Source of the DNA: Shewanella livingstonensis
GTDB lineage: Bacteria > Pseudomonadota > Gammaproteobacteria > Enterobacterales > Shewanellaceae
Assembly: GCF_003855395.1 (NCBI RefSeq)
Contig: NZ_CP034015.1
Location: forward strand, 2,676,001-2,740,000
DNA: 64,000 bases
Direction of reading: 5' to 3'
In this document: one piece after another, positions 45,629-54,044 of the stretch
Position numbering within the stretch: the first letter of the stretch is position 1
Layout of the letters: each line of letters starts with the position of its first letter
Translations under genes and position numbers: made by a program
Notes under the pieces: model-generated
The model's database searches: none
What the model was told of the DNA's origin: nothing
Seen by the model: only the letters and a program-made list of their open reading frames with translations

Positions 45629-45799
45629 CAGCACCTTTCATTTAATCAATGTTGATAAAACACCATAAGACCGAGTGTAATGCAGCTATAAAAACAAAAA
45701 AGATGTATAGCCCACAAAAGTAGATGAACAATTTGCTCAATTTAAAACAACGATTAAACTGTATTTAAATTAATTTATTATCAAGTAACCAATAGCCAA

Positions 45800-46396
45800 A
45801 TGCAGATTTTAAATACTATTTTCATGGTTGATGATGATCTTGCGATCCTTGATTCAATGCAATTTATGCTATTGCAGTATGGATTTAACTTACAAATATT
45901 CGAATCTGCTACTGCATTCCTGACTAGTAGCGATATAACGCAACCAGGCTGTTTGATTGTCGACAGTAAAATGTCTGAAATCAGCGGCCAAGAATTACAA
46001 CAAACACTGGTTACAGCCAAAAGCCCACTAGGGATAATCTTTCTGACAGGCCATGGTGATTTACCGATGGCGGTACATGCCTTTAGACAAGGTGCTTGTG
46101 ATTTCTTCCAAAAACCAGTGAAAGGTATAGAGCTTGTCATGGCAATAGAGAAAGCATTAACCACTAGCAAGCACGCATTTGAAACGATGCAACTAAGGCA
46201 ACGCTACAGCACACTAACCGATAGAGAAAATCAGGTATTACATCTATTAATTGATGGAAAAACCAATAAACAGATGGCAGAAATTCTGTTTGTATCATTG
46301 CGAACCATAGAGGTTCATCGTTCAAAAATAATCAAAAAATTGGCCGTACATAATGCTGCTGAATTAGCTAAATTTAGCGCTTTACTCGTTGATTAA
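45800..46396 (+). CDS. FixJ/LuxR-type response regulator (TtrR/ThsR-like)
   Basis: A 198-residue response regulator. Receiver domain residues 1-115 with VDDDLAILDSM, the phospho-acceptor Asp in LIVDSKMSEISG near residue 54, TGHGDLPMAVHAF and the Lys in FFQKPVKG. C-terminal LuxR helix-turn-helix: LTDRENQVLHLLIDGKTNKQMAEIL...RTIEVHRSKIIKKL. It diverges from the PhnD-type kinase and is its evident partner, likely activating psrABC. This matches the TtrR/ThsR family. Confidence 0.9.
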   Translation: MQILNTIFMVDDDLAILDSMQFMLLQYGFNLQIFESATAFLTSSDITQPGCLIVDSKMSEISGQELQQTLVTAKSPLGIIFLTGHGDLPMAVHAFRQGACDFFQKPVKGIELVMAIEKALTTSKHAFETMQLRQRYSTLTDRENQVLHLLIDGKTNKQMAEILFVSLRTIEVHRSKIIKKLAVHNAAELAKFSALLVD

Positions 46397-46823
46397 AAGA
46401 TTGGGATCAAAGCTTCTGCTTAGTTTTTTAAGATGTAGATGATTTAATCCAGCAAGCTTATTAATATCTTAATGAACAACAATCATTCTTGTGCCGTTAG
46501 TCTCTAGGTTAAATCTATTTCAAAGCTAACTAATCGGTCCATTTATTTCTACTCACTGTTAAAAGTGACAATAAACGCTGTCATTAATGTCGTATGCGTC
46601 ATATTTGTCGCTAGGTAAAAACCTTAAAACAGTTAATGAATTGCAACACAACTTACTCATTAGATATTGTTTTAATAAAAATTATATAAATCAACAGCAT
46701 AATAAAAATCACTTTTTCTATTTCTACCAAAGCTAACTTGGCCTATCTATTGCTATTACTAAGTATGTTTGCAATCTATTTTACAGATTACATTTAACTT
46801 AACCATTCTTTTGGAGTAATAAC
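46397..46823. other. Intergenic region before the peroxiredoxin gene
   Basis: A 427-bp AT-rich stretch between two plus-strand genes. A GGAG ribosome site precedes the peroxiredoxin ATG. No ORF, terminator with T run or recognised operator was seen. Confidence 0.4.
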
Positions 46824-47465
46824 ATGACTGACTCTATTGTCAATTTCCCCCAATTAAATCGACCCGCTCCGGCATTTAATACCAAAACGACTCACGGAAT
46901 GCGCTCACTTACAGACTATAAAGGCAAGTGGTTAGTCTTGTTCTCTCATCCAGCAGATTTTACCCCGGTGTGTACTACCGAGTTTATTGGCTTTGCCCAA
47001 CGCGCTGAAGAATTTGCGCAGTTAAATACCGAGTTATTAGGCTTATCTATCGACAGTATCCATTCACACATTGCCTGGGTTCGCAATATTGAGGAAAACT
47101 TTGGTGTTGAGATCACCTTCCCTATCATTTCAGACTTATCAATGGCTGTGGCTAAGGCTTACGGCATGATCCAACCTGGCGCGAGTGATACTGCAGCGGT
47201 TCGTGCCACTTTCATTATCGATCCTGAAGGTATATTGCACGCCATGGTGTATTACCCAATGAGCAATGGCCGCTCTATTGATGAATTTGTTCGATTAGTC
47301 AAAGCATTACAAACCAGTGACACTAATGGCGTTGCGACTCCAGAAAACTGGCAACCCGGTGATGATGTAATAGTACCTCCGCCGGCGACTACCGAAGAAG
47401 CTAAAGCCCGTTTAAGCCAAGGGTTTAAATATACCGATTGGTACTTTAGTAAAAAATCGCTTTAA
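46824..47465 (+). CDS. 1-Cys peroxiredoxin (Prx6-like)
   Basis: A 213-residue peroxiredoxin with the peroxidatic motif HPADFTPVCTTEF (C50) and no other cysteine in the protein, so it is a 1-Cys enzyme of the Prx6 class. The C-terminal arm ATPENWQPGDDVIVPPP and SLYFSKK-like KYTDWYFSKKSL are typical of Prx6. It reduces peroxides using an unknown thiol donor. It leads a run of four genes (peroxiredoxin, metallo-hydrolase, TauE, rhodanese) connected with sulfane sulfur, suggesting a role with persulfides or sulfide-derived oxidants. Confidence 0.88.
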   Translation: MTDSIVNFPQLNRPAPAFNTKTTHGMRSLTDYKGKWLVLFSHPADFTPVCTTEFIGFAQRAEEFAQLNTELLGLSIDSIHSHIAWVRNIEENFGVEITFPIISDLSMAVAKAYGMIQPGASDTAAVRATFIIDPEGILHAMVYYPMSNGRSIDEFVRLVKALQTSDTNGVATPENWQPGDDVIVPPPATTEEAKARLSQGFKYTDWYFSKKSL

Positions 47466-47477
47466 GCCGTTACTTGT

Positions 47478-47497
47478 ACAGGGATGCGAGTCCCTGT
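47478..47497 (+). other. Hairpin between peroxiredoxin and metallo-hydrolase genes
   Basis: ACAGGGA, six-base loop, TCCCTGT: a perfect 7-bp stem 12 bp after the peroxiredoxin stop, without a T run. It may stabilise or attenuate the transcript. Confidence 0.5.
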
Positions 47498-47525
47498 GCA
47501 TCATGTTGATTTGTAGAGGAGGTTT

Positions 47526-48398
47526 ATGATGATTTCAACGTTTAGTGTGCATGAATTTTTAGATGAAGATAGTGAAACGTTCACCTATGTTGTTGTCGAT
47601 AATACCACCTCATATGCGGTGATTATTGATCCTGTTTTAGATTTTGATTATAAATCGGGCCGTACTGACACCCACAGTGCGCAGCGGGTTTTACACTGGA
47701 TAGAACGTCAAAACTTGACCGTAAAATGGATATTAGAAACCCATGCCCATGCCGACCATTTATCTGCTGCCAGTTTTTTACGAGACAGTATTGGTGGTCA
47801 AATAGGTATTGGTGAACACATTACTCAGGTGCAAGACACCTTTAAAACGATTTTTAATCTAGAGCCTAATTTTTTGCCTAATGGCAGTCAATTTGATCGG
47901 TTATTTAAGCATGATGACTTATTGCAGGTCGGTAATATGTCGATTCGTATTATGCACACGCCGGGTCATACACCTGCAGATTTAGCCTATATCGTTAATG
48001 AACAAGCCGCTTTTGTGGGTGATACTATTTTTATGCCTGATGTGGGTACCGCCAGATGTGATTTCCCCGGTGGTGATGCCAATACCTTATACGATTCAAT
48101 TCAGACCTTGTTTAGCCTGCCTGACTCAACTGATATCTATGTATGCCACGACTATCCACCTGAGGGCCGTGACCACCAGTGTAATACTCAAATAAGCCAA
48201 CAGAAACAACATAATATCCATGTTAATGACAACATGGCAAAAGCTGATTTTGTTGATCTTCGCCAACAACGAGACGCAACACTGCCTATGCCAAGGCTAA
48301 TATTACCCGCGATTCAAATTAATATTCGGGCAGGACAAATGCCCACAGCAGAAGCCAACGGGACTGTGTATTTAAAGATCCCTATCAACCTACTGTAA
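47526..48398 (+). CDS. Persulfide-dioxygenase-like metallo-beta-lactamase-fold protein
   Basis: A 290-residue MBL-fold hydrolase. Metal motif THAHADH at residues 72-78, GHTPADLAYI near 148, GDTIFMPDVGTARCDFPGGDA near 163-183 and a late CHDYPPEGR near 210. The TARCDFPGGD signature is shared by ETHE1 and Blh-type persulfide dioxygenases, mononuclear-iron enzymes that oxidise glutathione persulfide to sulfite. The next gene is a TauE/SafE exporter, the expected partner to dispose of sulfite. GAGGAGG lies just before the start. Confidence 0.85.
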   Translation: MMISTFSVHEFLDEDSETFTYVVVDNTTSYAVIIDPVLDFDYKSGRTDTHSAQRVLHWIERQNLTVKWILETHAHADHLSAASFLRDSIGGQIGIGEHITQVQDTFKTIFNLEPNFLPNGSQFDRLFKHDDLLQVGNMSIRIMHTPGHTPADLAYIVNEQAAFVGDTIFMPDVGTARCDFPGGDANTLYDSIQTLFSLPDSTDIYVCHDYPPEGRDHQCNTQISQQKQHNIHVNDNMAKADFVDLRQQRDATLPMPRLILPAIQINIRAGQMPTAEANGTVYLKIPINLL

Positions 48399-48415
48399 GT
48401 CAAAGAGTAATCAAA

Positions 48416-49165
48416 ATGATACCAGCAATTATTGGCGCATTACTCATTGGTTTAGTGCTCAGTGTATTGGGCTCTGGTGGCTCAATTCTTACGGTTCCGG
48501 TGTTGCTATATCTCATCGGTATGCAACCCGAGTTGGCCATTGCTTCATCATTATGCATCGTAGGGGTAATAAGTTTACTCAGTAGTATTCGCTTTATTAA
48601 GCACAAAAAGGTCTCGTGGCCCCATGTGTTGTTGTTTGGTTTACCGGGCATGTTAGGGACTTACCTAGGCGCTTGGACCAGTACTTTTTCCACCAGCAAC
48701 ATACAGCTAACGGTGTTTGTTATTTTAATGCTCATTGGCGCCGTCATGATGTGGCGCAATCAATCTAGCCGCTGTAAAGCGGGCAAACTTAATATTAGCA
48801 AAATCCTTTTGCAAGGCTTAGCGGTTGGTGTGGTCACAGGTTTTGTGGGCGTAGGCGGCGGATTTTTAATTGTGCCCGCCCTAGTACTGCTTGGTGGCAT
48901 AGAAATGAGACTGGCGATTGGTACCAGCTTGCTGATTATTACCATGAACTCACTTGTGGGTTTTGTTAAATATTACAGCTTACTGTCAGACAAAGGCTTC
49001 GAGTTCAATTGGTCGGTTATTGGGATCATGATTGCCGGCGGCATCGTGGGCAGTATGGCGGGTCAATGGATAAACCAATATTTACCCAAACCCATGTTAC
49101 AAAAATTATTTGCGGTGTTTTTAGGGGTAATGGCTTTATTTATATTATCAAAATCTATTATTTAA
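48416..49165 (+). CDS. TauE/SafE-family anion exporter
   Basis: A 249-residue membrane protein with about eight transmembrane helices. It has the duplicated family motif: SVLGSGGSILTVPVLLY near 13-30 and TGFVGVGGGFLIVPALVLL near 142-160. TauE/SafE proteins export sulfite or related organosulfur anions. It lies 17 bp after the persulfide-dioxygenase-like gene and 15 bp before the rhodanese gene, and likely removes sulfite they produce. Confidence 0.88.
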   Translation: MIPAIIGALLIGLVLSVLGSGGSILTVPVLLYLIGMQPELAIASSLCIVGVISLLSSIRFIKHKKVSWPHVLLFGLPGMLGTYLGAWTSTFSTSNIQLTVFVILMLIGAVMMWRNQSSRCKAGKLNISKILLQGLAVGVVTGFVGVGGGFLIVPALVLLGGIEMRLAIGTSLLIITMNSLVGFVKYYSLLSDKGFEFNWSVIGIMIAGGIVGSMAGQWINQYLPKPMLQKLFAVFLGVMALFILSKSII

Positions 49166-49180
49166 TATCACGAGGTTCAC

Positions 49181-49585
49181 ATGAAAACAGCTCAAGAATA
49201 CATAAGTGAAATCAAGGTTAATATCATCGAGGTGACTACTCATGAATTGCATACTGCAATGAGTAATCATGAGGTCGTCATCATTGATGTCCGTGAGCAT
49301 GAAGAGTTTTTAACAGGCCATTTAGCTGGCGCGATCAATTTTCCTCGTGGCGTATTAGAGATGAAAATACACGAGCATCCTTCGGTGAGTCATCACTGTG
49401 AATGGTTATTGGCATTAAATGAATTAGCTGAAAAAGACATATACCTAATTTGCCGTACGGGTGGCCGCTCTGCACTTGCGGCAGATTCATTACAACATAT
49501 GGGTTTTACTAAACCACTCTCTGTTGCTGGTGGCATGATGCAATGGCAACTAGATGGTTTTCCATTGGTGCCACATAAAGCCTAA
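49181..49585 (+). CDS. Single-domain rhodanese
   Basis: A 134-residue rhodanese-like sulfurtransferase. IIDVREHEEFLTGHLAGAINFPRG near residues 34-57 and active-site loop CRTGGRS (C91) mark the family. It likely shuttles sulfane sulfur between thiosulfate or persulfide and the dioxygenase encoded upstream. It is the last gene of the run and is followed by a terminator at 49605-49646. Confidence 0.92.
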   Translation: MKTAQEYISEIKVNIIEVTTHELHTAMSNHEVVIIDVREHEEFLTGHLAGAINFPRGVLEMKIHEHPSVSHHCEWLLALNELAEKDIYLICRTGGRSALAADSLQHMGFTKPLSVAGGMMQWQLDGFPLVPHKA

Positions 49586-49604
49586 TGTAGAATCAGTTAT
49601 AACC

Positions 49605-49646
49605 ATGAGCCAGTGATATGTTCGCATAAATCTGGCTCATTTTTTA
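49605..49646 (+). terminator. Terminator after the rhodanese gene
   Basis: ATGAGCCAG pairs perfectly with CTGGCTCAT over an 18-base loop, followed by six T on the plus strand. It separates this run from the convergent MBL gene. Confidence 0.85.
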
Positions 49647-50510
49647 TCATTTATTGAGCGGTACCTTAAGTAAATCGTTACTTAAAATATCTGCAGGCAT
49701 CATATTGCCAGCACGAATATTGATTTGTATTACCGGTAATAATAATTTCGATATAACAGCACTAACATGGTGTTGTTGATGCCGCTTAACAAATTCAGTG
49801 AGGGTGACGTTGCCACCAGCAATACGATTACACCGTTTTTGTGCAATAACTGATGTTTCTACCGTCTCACAAGTGCGTGTGTTGGCCTGTGGACTGTGCC
49901 CTACAAACACACGGGTGCAATTTGGCAACGCTAATATTCGTTGAATAGAATGGTATAACGTAACTGCGCTGCTATCAGGGAAATCAGTATTCATTGTGCC
50001 CAGCTCTGGGATTGATAATGCATCACCAACAAAAACGACATCTTCAATAAGATAGCTTACACAAGCAGGGGTATGACCCGGTGTATGCATGATGTGAATA
50101 TTTAAATGACCTAACTTCACCAATTCTTCGTCGACAAAGAGTTGATCAAACTGTTCGCCGTTACATTGAAAGCTTTCATCAAGATTGAGTATTTGCTTAA
50201 AGGTATGTTGAACTTTGGTGATGTGCTCACCTATTCCCGTCATACCGCCACACTTTTTCTTAATATAAGACGCTGCAGAAATATGATCGCAATGGGCGTG
50301 GGTTTCTAAAATCCATTCAACCTCAACCCCTTGTTGATTAATATGATCTATGATGCTGTCGGCAAAATTTGTGCTGATAGTGCCAGATGCAATATCAAAG
50401 TCTAAAACCGGATCAATAATCGCACATTGGCGAGTCGCAATATCGATTACCACATAGGTAATAGTATGACTTGCTTGATGATAAAAAGGATCGATGCGGA
50501 TTTTACTCAT
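49647..50510 (-). CDS. Second persulfide-dioxygenase-like MBL protein, diverged
   Basis: A 287-residue MBL-fold protein paralogous to that at 47526 (same length, ILETHAHCDHISAASYI with H71, H73, D75, H76; GHTPACVSYL; GDALSIPELGTMNTDFPDSSA). The TARCDFPGG signature is altered to TMNTDFPDSS and the later CHDYPP becomes GHSPQAN, so substrate or activity may differ. It faces the sulfur gene run across a terminator and has its own promoter region in 50511-50885. Ancient duplication is likely. Confidence 0.8.
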   Translation of the reverse strand: MSKIRIDPFYHQASHTITYVVIDIATRQCAIIDPVLDFDIASGTISTNFADSIIDHINQQGVEVEWILETHAHCDHISAASYIKKKCGGMTGIGEHITKVQHTFKQILNLDESFQCNGEQFDQLFVDEELVKLGHLNIHIMHTPGHTPACVSYLIEDVVFVGDALSIPELGTMNTDFPDSSAVTLYHSIQRILALPNCTRVFVGHSPQANTRTCETVETSVIAQKRCNRIAGGNVTLTEFVKRHQQHHVSAVISKLLLPVIQINIRAGNMMPADILSNDLLKVPLNK

Positions 50511-50885
50511 GGCACGTTAACTCCCAACAACATACCCAAGGCATTTGTTAGATAAAACCTCATATTAATGATAAATATCTTGCCAACATAATGGTGTAAG
50601 TACTGAGGTAGATGACTTAATTCCTCATAATAGTAAATTAAACCGCTAGCAGAATCTGCGCATTACGTCGCAACAAACAACAAACACTGACGTACTAATT
50701 AGCAATCAATCGCTAACTTGACATAATTGTTTATAAATCGTTATCCAGAAATAATTGACCAGACAATTGCTAAGTAATCGTTGAACGCTTTGTGTTGAGG
50801 GGAAACCACTAAGGCTTAACGGTGTTGCTAAGCCTTACCTATTACTTCAGTTACTATAACCTCAGATACTATTAAGGGTCTTGAA
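50511..50885. other. Intergenic region between two minus-strand genes
   Basis: A 375-bp stretch downstream of the heme-protein gene and upstream of the second MBL gene. It contains a GGCTTAACGGTGTTGCTAAGCC-like dyad near 50812-50835 that could end the heme-gene transcript. No ORF is supported. Confidence 0.4.
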
Positions 50886-51539
50886 TTACGGCTTAGCTGT
50901 TATTGATGGCGCAGGTTCAGCAATAACCTTTTGTAGTGAAAACGCACCGCGAATATCACCAAGGGCAAAGTTAATCGCGTTATCATTTGGATAGGTTTTA
51001 TGAATCAACGCACTCAGTTCAAGGTTAATATTACTACCATGACAACCTAGGCATAATTCTTGAGTTGGAATGGCTTTCATATAACGAAACGCAGTATTGT
51101 TACCATTAACTATATATGCGCTGGCGACTATGGGTTTATTCGTTTGTTGGCCCGCTTGGTTAATAGCAACGTTCATCTGTTCAAATTTCTGTAATTGAGC
51201 TAGCTCCCAAGCATCTGGACTATTGCCTGCATTACGTACCCGTAAACTGGTTCGGGTAAGTGTCCAGCCATCTTTCGAGTGTTGTGCTGCTATTGCAGGT
51301 GCTACCGATTGACATACCGTCACGGCATTCATTAATCCGCCTTGTTTGATAGCCGCTTGTAACTGACCTTTTAATGCCTGGCTAAACTCACCAATACGCT
51401 GATTAGCTTGTTGCTCAAGTATTTGTTGTTCTGTTATCGTTTCAGCTTGCCCTATGGTCGAGACACTTATCAGCATAATTAAGCCCGTCATTTGGCTAGA
51501 CTTAGTTAACGATTTAGTTTGAGTGTGTATTAGGCGCAT
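50886..51539 (-). CDS. Exported monoheme protein with DUF3365 (Tll0287-like) domain
   Basis: A 217-residue periplasmic protein. Signal or anchor at about residues 15-31 (GLIMLISVSTIGQA), then a DUF3365 domain with AVTVCQSVAPAIA, GWTLTRTSLRVRN and the c-heme motif CLGCH at residues 163-167. Heme-bearing domains of this family are often redox sensors or stand alone as periplasmic proteins; here it stands alone. It diverges from a sigma-54 activator, and a candidate sigma-54 promoter lies about 100 bp upstream. Function is unknown. Confidence 0.8.
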   Translation of the reverse strand: MRLIHTQTKSLTKSSQMTGLIMLISVSTIGQAETITEQQILEQQANQRIGEFSQALKGQLQAAIKQGGLMNAVTVCQSVAPAIAAQHSKDGWTLTRTSLRVRNAGNSPDAWELAQLQKFEQMNVAINQAGQQTNKPIVASAYIVNGNNTAFRYMKAIPTQELCLGCHGSNINLELSALIHKTYPNDNAINFALGDIRGAFSLQKVIAEPAPSITAKP

Positions 51540-51639
51540 TATGGGTCATCCTCTATTAGACATCGTTGAATCTCAATCCATTTGGGGCTTATACGAAGCC
51601 GATGTTCGAGTGCATTTGTAAGCTATGTAGTATGATCAA

Positions 51640-51655
51640 TACAAAGCTTATGCCA
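51640..51655 (-). promoter_or_regulatory. Candidate sigma-54 promoter of the heme gene
   Basis: On the minus strand TGGCATAAGCTTTGTA fits the -24/-12 consensus TGGCAC-N5-TTGCA at nine of eleven defined bases, with the conserved GG but GT instead of GC at -12. It lies about 100 bp upstream of the heme-protein start, in a region shared with the divergent sigma-54 activator. Confidence 0.45.
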
Positions 51656-51833
51656 GATCATGTTGATAAGTTTTAATCAATTAAAATCAGCAACTTAAAA
51701 AATAATTAATGTTTTACCTAGGTGTATACTTATTTATCAAGTGACACATATGGCATTGCTATGACAAATACTGTGCTAACTATGTCATTATAGAAATTGG
51801 TTGATGAATAGTTACTGCAAGCGAGAACGATGA

Positions 51834-53159
51834 ATGAATAACACCACTGTTGTACAATCAATGATAAATGCAATTGATAAGCCGGCTATATTTATTACCC
51901 CGGACTATGTCATACATGCGGTTAATCAAGCGTATATAGAAACCTATAACACCCAGGTGATATTGGGCCAAAGTAAATGTCATCAAATATCTCATCACAG
52001 TAACCAGCCTTGCGATAAACACGGCGAAGAGTGTCCTTTGCAACAATGTCAAAGTACGGCAAGAGCAGCCAATGCCGTGCATATCCATAGCACTGCACAG
52101 GGTAAGTCATATTGCGATATTTTAATGAAACCAATTAAAGATGACAGTGGCAAAGTATTAGGGTTTTTAGAGATTTTAGATGCGATTGATTATGCGTCAA
52201 CAGAATCGAAAAAAGGCACTATGATTGGTCAATCCGCACCGTTTAAACAAATGCTCAACAGAATTAACCGCGCATCGCAATCAACTATTGCAGTGTTATT
52301 GCAAGGTGAAACGGGTGCAGGTAAAGAATTAGTCGCTAAAGCAGTGCATCAAGCCAGTAGTCGTAATGATAAGCCCTTTGTGGTAATTGAATGTACTGGG
52401 CTAAGTGAGAACCTGTTCGAAAGTGAGTTATTTGGCTATGAAAAAGGCGCCTTTACCGGAGCGACCACCAGCAAAAAAGGCTTAATTGAAATTGCCCATG
52501 GTGGCACGGTATTTTTCGATGAAATTGGCGATGTGCCAATGAATATGCAAGTAAAGTTACTCAGATTACTTGAAACCCAATGCTATCGCGCCGTAGGGGG
52601 ATTAAAACAAAAACGCTCTGACTTTAGATTGGTCAGTGCTAGTCATAAAAATTTACTCGAGTTGGTTGAAAAAGGTGAGTTTAGACGTGATTTGTATTAC
52701 CGCATTGCAGGGTTTCCCATTTACTTACCGTCGCTACGTGAACGCCATGATGATATTCCGACATTGGTTAATCATTTTATTAAATATTCTGAATACAAAC
52801 ATAAAAAGTTTTCGGCTAATGCATTAACTCTGCTTAGTGCTTATGCATATCCAGGTAATATCCGTGAATTAAAAAATATTATCGAGCAGTCGGCATTAAT
52901 TGCCAATGAAGATATTATTCACAGCAGTGATTTACCAGAAAGCGTTCAACCACAACATATCATAATCGATGAAAAAAAATCATCACAAACTGCAGCAGCG
53001 GATCTGATGTCACTTGAAGATGCAGAATGCGCGTATCTTTCTCAGGTGTGTGACCAATTTAAAGGGTCTTCAGCAGAGTTAGCCATTAAACTAAATATTA
53101 GTGTGCGTACCTTATATCGTAAATTACAGCGCTATGAATTAAAGCTATCAGTGCTGTAA
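51834..53159 (+). CDS. Sigma-54 activator with Cys-rich PAS domain
   Basis: A 441-residue sigma-54-dependent regulator: N-terminal PAS domain (about 1-115) with cysteines 49, 60, 67, 72 and 94, AAA+ domain with Walker A GETGAGKE (158-165), the sigma-54 contact loop GAFTGA (205-210), VFFDEIGDVP, and a Fis-type helix-turn-helix at the end (AELAIKLNISVRTLYRKLQRY). The CHQISHH...PCDKHGEECPLQQC cluster suggests an Fe-S cluster or metal/redox sensor. The divergent heme gene and the convergent NifX-like gene are plausible targets. Confidence 0.9.
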   Translation: MNNTTVVQSMINAIDKPAIFITPDYVIHAVNQAYIETYNTQVILGQSKCHQISHHSNQPCDKHGEECPLQQCQSTARAANAVHIHSTAQGKSYCDILMKPIKDDSGKVLGFLEILDAIDYASTESKKGTMIGQSAPFKQMLNRINRASQSTIAVLLQGETGAGKELVAKAVHQASSRNDKPFVVIECTGLSENLFESELFGYEKGAFTGATTSKKGLIEIAHGGTVFFDEIGDVPMNMQVKLLRLLETQCYRAVGGLKQKRSDFRLVSASHKNLLELVEKGEFRRDLYYRIAGFPIYLPSLRERHDDIPTLVNHFIKYSEYKHKKFSANALTLLSAYAYPGNIRELKNIIEQSALIANEDIIHSSDLPESVQPQHIIIDEKKSSQTAAADLMSLEDAECAYLSQVCDQFKGSSAELAIKLNISVRTLYRKLQRYELKLSVL

Positions 53160-53185
53160 TATCGCGATACTAAGCATATTGACCA

Positions 53186-53731
53186 TTAATGCTGATGTAT
53201 GAGTGAATTTATTTTATGGCAACAAGACTTCATTATGGTGTTTTCTGTGGCCACTTTAGCGTCACAACAACGTGTCTTTGTCGCCATTTCAGAGCCATTA
53301 CATTGTCCATTTTGGCTACTAGTTTCATCATGGTCATGATGATGGCCGCAACTACCGCCATCTGCTTGTTTAGCAATATGCTTCGTTGACGGACGCCCCT
53401 GAGAAGCCTGAGTGTATTGTTCACAGTCAGCTAACACAGCACCCGCAAAAGATTCAATAGCAGTACGGCCATTGTTAGCGTGAAACACCATCAATTGCTG
53501 GCTTAGTAGTGTCGACAATAACTGCTGACCAATGTTGCGCACAATCACTCGATTAGCGCCCTGGGCCAGTAGTAAGCTCACTAATTGTTGCTTCCCCTCA
53601 CATCCATCAAGTAAAGCAGGATTAGCAAAACGTCCTATCACTTGAGCCTGAACATCAATAAACAGTATCTCATCGGCTTTACTAAAATGGCTGGAAATAT
53701 TTTCAGCTTTCATTGGTATGGCAGTAATCAT
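53186..53731 (-). CDS. NifX/NifB-like metal-cluster-binding protein with His/Cys tail
   Basis: A 181-residue protein. Residues about 1-115 form the dinitrogenase iron-molybdenum cofactor-binding fold (ISSHFSKADEILFIDV, LLLAQGANRVIVRNIGQQLL, IESFAGAVLADC). The remaining tail is very His/Cys-rich: CGHHHDHDE, GQCNGSE, TRCCDA, SCCHK. Stand-alone proteins of this family bind metal clusters in organisms without nitrogenase. No nif genes are seen nearby. The start overlaps the upstream small ORF stop by four bases, so the two are coupled. Its role is unknown. Confidence 0.82.
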   Translation of the reverse strand: MITAIPMKAENISSHFSKADEILFIDVQAQVIGRFANPALLDGCEGKQQLVSLLLAQGANRVIVRNIGQQLLSTLLSQQLMVFHANNGRTAIESFAGAVLADCEQYTQASQGRPSTKHIAKQADGGSCGHHHDHDETSSQNGQCNGSEMATKTRCCDAKVATENTIMKSCCHKINSLIHQH

Positions 53732-53874
53732 TTGTTTTTCCTCACAGCATTTGGCATTAACAGCGCGTTACCATTAATGTGTTCAAGTTTACCGATTAAC
53801 ATGCAATTGGCTTTAAAACAGCGTGTAGCTGTTGCACCACAAATGATTAGCTGAATGTTAGGTGTTGGTGTCAT
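53728..53874 (-). CDS. Small Cys protein coupled to the NifX-like gene
   Basis: A 48-residue protein starting MTPTPNIQLIICGATATRCF, with cysteines at 12, 19 and 24 (CGATATRCFKANC). It is not recognised. The longer 64-residue reading would start inside the inverted repeat at 53887-53930, so the ATG at 53874 is preferred despite a weak ribosome site (GAG four bases away). Its stop codon overlaps the NifX-like start (ATGA), which supports real translation. Confidence 0.55.
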   Translation of the reverse strand: MTPTPNIQLIICGATATRCFKANCMLIGKLEHINGNALLMPNAVRKNK

Positions 53875-53886
53875 CGACTCACATTT

Positions 53887-53930
53887 ATTGGCATATGCAA
53901 TATATACACTTATTAATAGCATATGCCAAT
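53887..53930. repeat. 12-bp perfect inverted repeat before the NifX-like operon
   Basis: ATTGGCATATGC (53887-53898) and its exact reverse complement GCATATGCCAAT (53919-53930) are separated by 20 bp. Each arm contains the self-palindrome GCATATGC, centres 28 bp apart. It ends 12 bp before the small ORF start, so it may be an operator pair or an RNA hairpin that hides the ribosome site. Confidence 0.75.
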
Positions 53931-54044
53931 TATAATTAGTGTTTTGTGATCACTTGCACTGTTTACTGCGACATCAACCATCTTAAAAATGGCTTAGCCA
54001 TAATGTAATATAAAGTGGTTTTAATGAGTAAGCCATTAAAAATG

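Noticed and set aside
45781..46170. A 129-residue minus-strand ORF over the response regulator
   Set aside because: Antisense to the receiver domain; the plus frame has all receiver and LuxR motifs.
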